NCBI GenBank assembly: GCA_024809215.1
Contig: JANUBW010000009.1
Span: forward strand, 310,001-374,000
Direction of reading: 5' to 3'
From: Niastella sp. OAS944
GTDB lineage: Bacteria > Bacteroidota > Bacteroidia > Chitinophagales > Chitinophagaceae
DNA: 64,000 bases
Shown: in pieces, positions 58,423-64,000 of the stretch
Layout of the letters: each line of letters starts with the position of its first letter
How positions within the stretch are numbered: the stretch's first letter is position 1
Position numbers and translations under genes: made by a program
Notes under the pieces: model-generated
Databases searched by the model: none
What the model was told of the DNA's origin: nothing
What the model saw: the letters and a program-made list of their open reading frames with translations, nothing else

Positions 58423-60552
58423 TTAAAACCCCGCCCGGGTTTCTTCTTCGTTCTTTCCCGTTTGTTTGGCTTTGTAGGTGGAAGCGCCAAAATTATAGCT
58501 TAGGGTTACGGCCAGCCTTTGCATACCCACCCAATGCCTGAGGCGGTTATTGATAATACTTTTTTCGCGAAAGGTGCGGGTGACGCTGTAGGTATTCAAC
58601 AGATCGTAATAATTTATGCGGGTGTTTAATTTCCCTTTCAGCCAGGAACGTTGTAAAGCAAAGTCGATGTTCGAAATATATTTTCCGAAATACAACCCGT
58701 CGCCATTGGGCGAAGTATACATGTAATACACATCGAACGTAAATGCTTTTGGTAACGTGAACACCTGGTTGCCGGTTATTTTAAAATAAGCAATGGGAAT
58801 GGTGTAAGTAACACCGTGGTAAGGCGTTTGTTCCCTTTTGTAATACCCGCCTATGTTGTGGTTCATTCGCCACCATTTTGTTATTGTTAATGGAAAACTT
58901 GTTTCAATATTGGCAAAGTCATTATAAGGCAAATTTCTACCCAGGTACTCCAGTACATTGGTAATGCGGTTGTACTCGGGATAGCGTGTACTGGGGTCTG
59001 TTTCTCTTCCCATGGTTAATGAAACGCTGAACGACCGCAAACTGTATGTTGCATTAAATGCATTGGTGACGGAAGGTAATAAGTAAGGGTTGCCTACCCA
59101 GTAATTGAGCGGGCTAAAATAAAACCGGAAGGGATTCAGCTGCGCAAAGGATGGGCGGGTTATACGGCGGGTTAAAGAAAAATGCAGCTGTTGATTTTTC
59201 TTTAAGGTATACGTGAGCTCCATACTGGGTAGCCAGGTTAAATAATCGCGTTTGGTTACTTCCTTTTGTGTAATGGCATTGGAAATGCTGCGCGTATGTT
59301 CAAGACGAAGGCCTGCACTAAAGTGTATTTTGTTCATCGTTCGTTCATAAACAGCATAAGCGGCTGAAACATATTCATCGTATTGAAAGTTGTTTGTGCG
59401 GCCGCTATCGGTCACAAATGCATCGTTGATATTGAGGGTATCATAATGCAGATCGTTCTTTGTAGTGTAAAATGCAAATTTGGCGCCGGTGCTCCATTTG
59501 CCATTGGCCCGATTGCCCGAAAGATCGGCCTGGGCAGTGCGAATAAGGACATCGTTTTGTAGCGCCGTTTTCCAATAATCTATTTGTTGCCCGGTGATGG
59601 TGTTGGTATTTTGTATGTCTTCCCATTGCCGGTTACGCACCTTTACCAACGACGTCAATAACTGAAACTGCGAACCGCCGAATTTGGCATTGTAGTTCAG
59701 GTTGGCGGCATAATTGTTTTGAATAAGTCCGGTGTTGTTATCGCTGCTGGTGTTCGATACAATGCGTTTGGCCGATGAATCGGTGGTGTGCAAGGTGTTG
59801 AAAGAACTGAGCGTGCGATCTATGTTGTAATTCCTGAGTAGTATTTCAAGCCGGTGGTCTTTTTTAAAATTGTAATCAACACCCAGTTGATAGTTGAAGT
59901 TATTATTACCGGTGAGTGTTTTTGTGTTGGTGGCCATAATGTTGGTGCTGGCCTGGTGTTGCAGGGCATCGTAGGTGCGAATGGTGGTGCCTGTTGTATA
60001 GCCCAAACGGGCAGTGTAGGCAACTTTTTTTGTTTTATAAGTGAGCAAAAAGTTATTGTCGGCCAGGCGGTAGGCGTTTTGTTGCACATTGGTGGTAAGG
60101 TTGCCTTTGAAGCCCAGGCTGCCATCGGGTTTTAATTTAATATTTATAATGCCTTTATAGGTGGCATCGTATTGTGCCGAGGGGTTGGTGATGAGTTCGA
60201 TGGAAGCGATCATATCGGGGGTAAGGGTAAGCAGGTAGTTTTGTAATTCTTCGGGGCTCATCACAAGCGGTTTGCCATCGACAAAAATGCCCGGGGTTAT
60301 GCGGCCTTGTAATAACAGGGTGCCATCGCTGGTCACTTCAAGGCCAGGTAATTTTTTCAGAATGTCGAGGGTATTGGCTGCGGTTTTAAAATTCGGATTG
60401 CCCGATACATTAACCACCAGGGCTCCAGACTGGCGTTGGAAGGGTTGTTTTGAGCCATTGACAATTACTTCTTTCAGCGTTTTTGTTTCCTGTGCCAGCA
60501 CAGGTAAATGCAACAGGAAAAGTATGCCGGCCACCACAAATGATCGTACCAT
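58423..60552 (-). CDS. Outer membrane beta-barrel family protein (TonB-plug-like)
   Basis: 709 residues from ATG 60552 (the frame extends 11 codons upstream). Signal peptide (SFVVAGILFLLHLPVLAQ), a plug-like region (KTLKEVIVNGSKQPFQRQSGALVVNVSGNPNFKTAANTLDILKKLPGLEVTSDGTLLLQGRITPGIFVDGKPLVMSPEELQNYLLTLTPDMIASIELITNPSAQYDATYKGIINIKLKPDGSLGFKGNL) and an OMP_b-brl_3-type barrel with closely spaced strands. It lacks the usual carboxypeptidase-regulatory domain, and the short N-terminus is typical of this family. No inner-membrane partner is adjacent. The upstream AraC-type membrane regulator on the same strand may control it. Confidence 0.88.
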   Translation of the reverse strand: MVRSFVVAGILFLLHLPVLAQETKTLKEVIVNGSKQPFQRQSGALVVNVSGNPNFKTAANTLDILKKLPGLEVTSDGTLLLQGRITPGIFVDGKPLVMSPEELQNYLLTLTPDMIASIELITNPSAQYDATYKGIINIKLKPDGSLGFKGNLTTNVQQNAYRLADNNFLLTYKTKKVAYTARLGYTTGTTIRTYDALQHQASTNIMATNTKTLTGNNNFNYQLGVDYNFKKDHRLEILLRNYNIDRTLSSFNTLHTTDSSAKRIVSNTSSDNNTGLIQNNYAANLNYNAKFGGSQFQLLTSLVKVRNRQWEDIQNTNTITGQQIDYWKTALQNDVLIRTAQADLSGNRANGKWSTGAKFAFYTTKNDLHYDTLNINDAFVTDSGRTNNFQYDEYVSAAYAVYERTMNKIHFSAGLRLEHTRSISNAITQKEVTKRDYLTWLPSMELTYTLKKNQQLHFSLTRRITRPSFAQLNPFRFYFSPLNYWVGNPYLLPSVTNAFNATYSLRSFSVSLTMGRETDPSTRYPEYNRITNVLEYLGRNLPYNDFANIETSFPLTITKWWRMNHNIGGYYKREQTPYHGVTYTIPIAYFKITGNQVFTLPKAFTFDVYYMYTSPNGDGLYFGKYISNIDFALQRSWLKGKLNTRINYYDLLNTYSVTRTFREKSIINNRLRHWVGMQRLAVTLSYNFGASTYKAKQTGKNEEETRAGF

Positions 60553-60672
60553 TTTTGTTTTTTCGCAAACTAATACCGTGAGCAACCTTCGGGGTTTTAT
60601 TTTGCGAAATCAGGTGTACGGTTTTATAAAACCGTACTGTTCAGAATTACAAACCTTTGGCGTTCAATGGTA

Positions 60673-61755
60673 TTATTTATGAACGGTTTTTTCAATGCTT
60701 TCTTTAAAAAGGGCGGGGGTGGTATCTTTTACTTTTTTAAATGCGGTGTAGAAAGTTGATTTTGAATTGAACCCTACCTCATAGCCGATGGCTTCGAATG
60801 TTAAATGGTGGCTGTTCTCGATAAGCTTACAGGCTTCCTCAATACGGTATTCATTGATGTAGGTGTTAAAGCTTTTTCCCAGGTTATCGTTCAATAACTG
60901 CGACAGCAGGTGCGAGGAAATATTAATGCCCCGGGCCACATCGTTCAATTTCAGATTGGGATCTTTATAGAGTTGTTTTTGTTGAATAAGGGTTGCCAGT
61001 TTTTCCACGTAGGTATTGGCATCGTTTTCGGGGATCTTCTTTTTTTCGGGTTTGTCGGGTTGTGGCGTTTCTGTCGTGTGCAGAATATTGGCCATATTGG
61101 CGCTTTGCAAATAAAAGAGAATGGTAAGGTATAGGAAGAAGGAAAAGGAGATGGCGCCGCCCATGCACATGCCTTTAAAGAATCCGCCCATGGCAACCTG
61201 GTAAGCCAGTAAAATAATGGTGTTACCACCCAGCACCAGCAACCGGAATTTGTCGGCCGCCTGTAAACTGCCCGCGTTACTAAAAAGTGTTTGTATGGCT
61301 GGTTTAAGCAGCAGTCCCGATGCCACCATGTAACCCGCCCATTGAGCATAGATGATAGATGCAGTAACCACATTACAAAAAACAGGGAAGTTTAAAAACT
61401 GAGCCACCGCATTTCCTGCCAATAAAACGCCACCCAGTATGGCCCAGTGCTTTTTCCAGCCAACAGGCACCTGGGTAACATTATCTAAAGATGCTTTTAA
61501 AAAGAAATATAACGCAGGCCCTATCAAAAAGCAGGCCGACCAGCCCAATTGCATATTATAATTGGGTAATTGCGGATTAAAATATGCCAGCACGGAATTG
61601 GATATGCGTATGCTAATGGTGAGCAGCAATATGCTAAGGAAAATGGCGGGTATGGATCTTCGTTTTTTGTTCAAAAGCAAATACAGGCTTAAAACAAAGC
61701 CATTGAATGCGCCGAGGGCCGAAATGAGATAAAGGACCTGATGGGTGATGGTCAT
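60673..61755 (-). CDS. Membrane-anchored AraC-family regulator
   Basis: 360 residues. The N-terminal half holds about seven transmembrane segments (HQVLYLISALGAFNGFVLSLYLLL, AIFLSILLLTISIRISNSVLAYF, WSACFLIGPALYFFL, HWAILGGVLLAGNAVAQFL, YAQWAGYMVASGLLL, LVLGGNTIILLAYQVAM, ISFSFFLYLTILFYL). The C-terminal 110 residues are an AraC double HTH (EKLATLIQQKQLYKDPNLKLNDVARGINISSHLLSQLLNDNLGKSFNTYINEYRIEEACKLIENSHHLTFEAIGYEVGFNSKSTFYTAFKKVKDTTPALFKES). It is a one-component membrane sensor/regulator of the type common in Bacteroidota. The target may be the barrel gene 120 bp downstream. Confidence 0.92.
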   Translation of the reverse strand: MTITHQVLYLISALGAFNGFVLSLYLLLNKKRRSIPAIFLSILLLTISIRISNSVLAYFNPQLPNYNMQLGWSACFLIGPALYFFLKASLDNVTQVPVGWKKHWAILGGVLLAGNAVAQFLNFPVFCNVVTASIIYAQWAGYMVASGLLLKPAIQTLFSNAGSLQAADKFRLLVLGGNTIILLAYQVAMGGFFKGMCMGGAISFSFFLYLTILFYLQSANMANILHTTETPQPDKPEKKKIPENDANTYVEKLATLIQQKQLYKDPNLKLNDVARGINISSHLLSQLLNDNLGKSFNTYINEYRIEEACKLIENSHHLTFEAIGYEVGFNSKSTFYTAFKKVKDTTPALFKESIEKTVHK

Positions 61756-61828
61756 GAATGGTTGGTTATGATATTTTCTCTAAACAAATCTAACTTAAAT
61801 AGTGAAAGGTTGCATTGCCGGTGGTCAC

Positions 61829-61856
61829 AAAAAACGGGGCCGCATGCGCAACCCCG
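61829..61856 (-). terminator. Rho-independent terminator of the Fn3 protein gene
   Basis: CGGGG (61835-61839) pairs with CCCCG (61852-61856) around a GC-rich loop; on the minus strand the stem is followed by TTTTTT. It lies 38 bp after the stop of the gene at 61894-62505. Confidence 0.65.
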
Positions 61857-61893
61857 AGCAATCCTATAAAAGGACAAAGATCATATGTAGAAA

Positions 61894-62505
61894 TCACTGA
61901 ACTATTCTGGCTTCAAACGGTGAATAAATCATTTGCCCATTCCTGCCCAAAGCCACTATTCTGAACCAGTACTTCGTAAAGGATTTAAGTCCTTTGAAAG
62001 TACAATTCGGATTAGTATTTCCTTCGCTGATCCATACTGTTTCTGAAACAGGAGGTTCGGAAGTGTATTGGTGCATATAGGCCCTGGCGCCACGTACGTG
62101 TTTTACACTGATGGTAACTTCGCCGGGCGGGCCTAATTCCACAAACAGCTTGGGAATGTCTGGCATTGATTTTACATCTGCCTGACCCAAAATGTCGAAC
62201 CCGCTACTTAATAACATAGCTTCGTCGCCGTTACCGCTAAGGGTTACATAGCTATCAAGTTCAGTAAGCAGGGCTGCTATTTCTGCCTTCAGCCCTTTTT
62301 TAATAGCTACCATTTCCTTGTCGCGTCCCCTTGCATTTACCAGGGAGGCGTCATATGCCGGCAGCTTTTCTTCCAGTTTAGACAATGCTACGGGCGGGTT
62401 GGGATACTTTGGATTGTTTTTTAGTTTCTCAACTACCCGTTTGGATGTTGTTGCAAGATCGCTGTCGCGTTCACGTCTGTATTTTTTTAAAACTCGCTTT
62501 TTCAT
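61894..62505 (-). CDS. Fibronectin type III domain protein, cytoplasmic-like
   Basis: 203 residues. A basic N-terminus (MKKRVLKKYRRERD) without a signal peptide, a helical region with a possible coiled coil (VVEKLKNNPKYPNPPVALSKLEEKLPAYDASLVNARGRDKEMVAIKKGLKAEIAALLTELDSYVTLSGNGDEAMLLSSGFDILG), then an Fn3-like beta-sandwich at about 120-203 (GPPGEVTISVKHVRGARAYMHQYTSEPPVSETVWISEGNTNPNCTFKGLKSFTKYWFRIVALGRNGQMIYSPFEARIV). The spacing of Trp, Tyr and the G..Y.FRV core supports Fn3. Function unknown; probably a structural or scaffold protein. The upstream gap carries a 21 bp dyad at 62703-62723. Confidence 0.8.
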   Translation of the reverse strand: MKKRVLKKYRRERDSDLATTSKRVVEKLKNNPKYPNPPVALSKLEEKLPAYDASLVNARGRDKEMVAIKKGLKAEIAALLTELDSYVTLSGNGDEAMLLSSGFDILGQADVKSMPDIPKLFVELGPPGEVTISVKHVRGARAYMHQYTSEPPVSETVWISEGNTNPNCTFKGLKSFTKYWFRIVALGRNGQMIYSPFEARIVQ

Positions 62506-62702
62506 TGTTCAAGTTTTAGATTGTTGGAAAAAATTGTTACACGCCACAGGGCCGGATGTTTCAGCTTATTGGCCAATAATGCTGTAAAGACTACGATAGA
62601 TTTTCTTCATTTGCTGTTGGATTCCTTACACTAGTACAGTAAAATCGGTTGTTCATATCTGTTTGTCTTTGTTAAAACAAATATACGGAGGTCAAAAAGC
62701 GG

Positions 62703-62723
62703 TTTCCAAATGCAATTTGGAAA
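62703..62723. promoter_or_regulatory. 21 bp operator-like dyad
   Basis: TTTCCAAAT-GCA-ATTTGGAAA has perfect 9-bp arms, about 200 bp upstream of the Fn3 gene start. Candidate operator of an unknown regulator. Confidence 0.4.
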
Positions 62724-63087
62724 AGTGGCGGCATTTGACGCTTATGACGCAAATAGTTGTCCGAACCCTGGTAAAACCTGATCATCGTCAGGAAAATTAA
62801 TGTCATTGTTGGCTGAAGATGGTGTGTTTTAGAATGTGTATGAAGGTGTATGATTAAGCAAAAACGGTTTGCTAACCGAATATTCATCATAACATGTGTG
62901 AAATGATCAAAAGTTGTTGTAGCGTGATCGTTGTTTTTCAGATCAGGATCGTTGCCTGCATGTTGCGTTCAAATGCCTGCTTGTTATTCCAGTTTTACAA
63001 GCGTATTTTTTATTGATCCCGTTGTGTTGTGCATCAAATACATTGTTATCGGCATTCATTTCGTTGGCTCAACGCTCAGGAAATGTT

Positions 63088-63658
63088 GCAATGACCCGGT
63101 TTTCACTCAGCAATGGACCATTGCAAAAATGAGATGGTCATTGCAAGCCGGACGGTGGTCATTGCTTGTATGAAATGACTCATTGCTTGCGTACAACGAA
63201 CCAAAGTTTACATGCAGTTTTATAAATTCGGCTGCTTTTTGTCCATTACAGGTGAGCCGTGGAGCATCGCAAGCGATGTTTGATGTAATTGCTGCGAACA
63301 ATTACTTGTTACAAGTGCGCTGTGAATCGTTGCAGCCAGGCAACGGTCACGTGTCAGCAGGCAATGGTCATTGCAGGTTTGCAACGTTCGTTGCAGGTAA
63401 TGAATGAAGTGAATACAGCGTATTGGAGGGCGTTGCAGGCAGTAAGCGGGTTGTTACAAGTTTGTAATATGCTGTGTCAGTTGAATGGTGAGTAATAGCA
63501 GATGATTTGAAGTGGCTATGCAACAGGCGGAGGTTCATCGCACACGAGCAATGACCTTGCATCATCTTGCAATGGACATTGCATACATGAAACGATCTTG
63601 AACACGCAAGTAATGAGGTCGTTACATGCAACCGTACCTCATTTACAGGTATGCAATG
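63088..63658. repeat. Array of GCAATG/CATTGC words with three dyads
   Basis: Twelve copies in 571 bp, at 63088, 63110, 63119, 63139, 63160, 63181, 63361, 63369, 63548, 63569, 63577 and 63653 (start positions). Three pairs form dyads: GCAATGGACCATTGC (63110), GCAATGGTCATTGC (63361) and TGCAATGGACATTGCA (63568). About 0.3 copies would be expected by chance at equal base frequencies. Confidence 0.75.
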
Positions 63659-63681
63659 AGGTGCGGTCAAAGAGAATGATG

Positions 63682-63981
63682 TTATTTTTTATCACGTTTG
63701 ACCTCTTTCGGGTATTCATGAGGTATCAGGTATAGGGCCTGATGCACTACATGTTCAGGAAGGCCAGATTCCCTGATGAATTCTTCTACAGAAACGAATT
63801 GTCCCTTTTTCTTGTTCAATTTTTCTCGTAACCAGGCCATGTAGCGTTGGGCTGTACGTTTTTTCATGCCAAGCATTCGCTCAAAGTCGCTGGTTTCAAT
63901 AATTATCCTTTCTGCCGGCTTACAGTAAGGAAGTATTCCTTTTTTTTGTAGCCGCATTACATAGGCTACTTCATTCTGCAT
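63682..63981 (-). CDS. Small HTH-like protein, possible DNA-binding regulator
   Basis: 99 residues, complete, starting MQNEVAYVMRLQKKGILPYCKPAERIIIETSDFERMLGMKKRTAQRYMAWLREKLNKKKGQFVSVEEFIRESGLPEHVVHQALYLIPHEYPKEVKRDKK. The segment FERMLGMKKRTAQRYMAWLREKL has the shape of an HTH (a helix, a turn at Gly-Met, and a basic recognition helix), and FIRESGLPEHVVHQAL resembles a second helical pair. No named family is claimed; similar short HTH proteins occur widely in Chitinophagaceae as I recall. It lies next to the GCAATG-rich tract and could bind it. The stop is 23 bp beyond the last copy of that word. Confidence 0.6.
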   Translation of the reverse strand: MQNEVAYVMRLQKKGILPYCKPAERIIIETSDFERMLGMKKRTAQRYMAWLREKLNKKKGQFVSVEEFIRESGLPEHVVHQALYLIPHEYPKEVKRDKK

Positions 63982-64000
63982 CCATTTAATTAGTTTCTTA

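Larger units (their letters stand above)
62506..63681. other. 1.2 kb gene-free tract, low-complexity words
   Basis: No frame here has a credible start, family or codon pattern. 62703-62723 holds a 21 bp dyad. From about 62900 on, the sequence is saturated with TTGCA/TGCAA-type words, including 12 copies of GCAATG/CATTGC between 63088 and 63658. The next gene, a small HTH protein, starts at 63981 and ends at 63682. Confidence 0.7.

Noticed and set aside
62318-63670. Several frames of 60-100 codons on both strands around the GCAATG tract
   Set aside because: All are built of repeated TTGCA/CATTGC words or run antisense to the Fn3 gene; no start, family or composition signal supports them.
1-64000. 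tRNA, rRNA, CRISPR, transposase or phage genes
   Set aside because: Looked for on both strands; no cloverleaf sequence, repeat-spacer array or mobile-element protein was recognised.

Overview
The window looks like the chromosome of a Bacteroidota bacterium, most likely a member of the Chitinophagaceae (Niastella- or Chitinophaga-like). The evidence is two SusC/SusD loci each driven by an ECF sigma / FecR anti-sigma pair, type IX secretion sorting domains of both kinds (gliding-type and type A), many lipoproteins, a FISUMP-domain lipoprotein, a split DUF6934 gene, and promoters fitting the Bacteroidota pattern TTTG-N19-TAnnTTTG. No tRNA, rRNA, CRISPR array, transposase or phage gene was seen.

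Layout. 1-2817: an exported protein cut by the left edge, a duplicated cassette of small basic proteins around a frameshifted DUF6934 gene, and a GNAT acetyltransferase. 2956-6825: ECF sigma factor with a membrane partner, a TIM-barrel-like lipoprotein, an exported DJ-1/PfpI protein and a Crp/Fnr regulator with a matching operator-like dyad. 7204-9654: a large T9SS-exported adhesin-like protein. 9777-18548: first sigma/FecR/SusC/SusD/TlpA locus. 18532-20978 (minus): AraC regulator, MauE-like membrane protein, small Cys-rich exported peptide and a propeller-like anchored protein. 21173-24647 (minus): FISUMP lipoprotein, partner lipoprotein, parallel beta-helix lipoprotein and an SH3-like exported protein. 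25065-34558: lipoprotein, TonB receptor with a Cys-rich leader ORF, PL7-like lyase, and a giant IPT/FG-GAP T9SS protein. 34685-36191: YceI and GyrI-like proteins. 36383-46990: second sigma/FecR/SusC/SusD locus with DUF4843, PKD-like and TlpA genes. 47280-48707: SUKH-like and CvfB-like proteins. 48765-52490 (minus): PepSY membrane protein and siderophore receptor. 52687-56318: small membrane protein, BASS transporter, two LytS-type kinases. 56499-61755 (minus): formylglycine-generating-enzyme-like protein with a lipoprotein, an outer-membrane barrel, and a membrane-bound AraC regulator. 61894-63981: Fn3 protein, a 1.2 kb non-coding tract dense in GCAATG words, and a small HTH protein.

How the genes work together. 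Most of the window is envelope nutrient acquisition and its control: outer-membrane uptake (two SusCD systems, three further TonB/barrel proteins), transenvelope signalling (ECF/FecR), periplasmic redox proteins (TlpA, MauE) and surface adhesins secreted by T9SS.

The most unusual material is intergenic. At least eight gaps hold short 'word-repeat' elements in which one 8-20 bp word, different in each gap, recurs in direct and inverted orientation. One appears to have inserted at a start codon with a 10 bp flanking duplication, and another supplies a stop codon. The densest tract (63088-63658) carries 12 copies of GCAATG/CATTGC, including three dyads, beside a small HTH gene. Other leads are a Cys-rich leader ORF under a consensus promoter before a TonB receptor, a 21 bp-phased direct repeat beside an AraC gene, a leader motif shared by two unrelated exported-protein genes, and a decayed TonB-receptor fragment.
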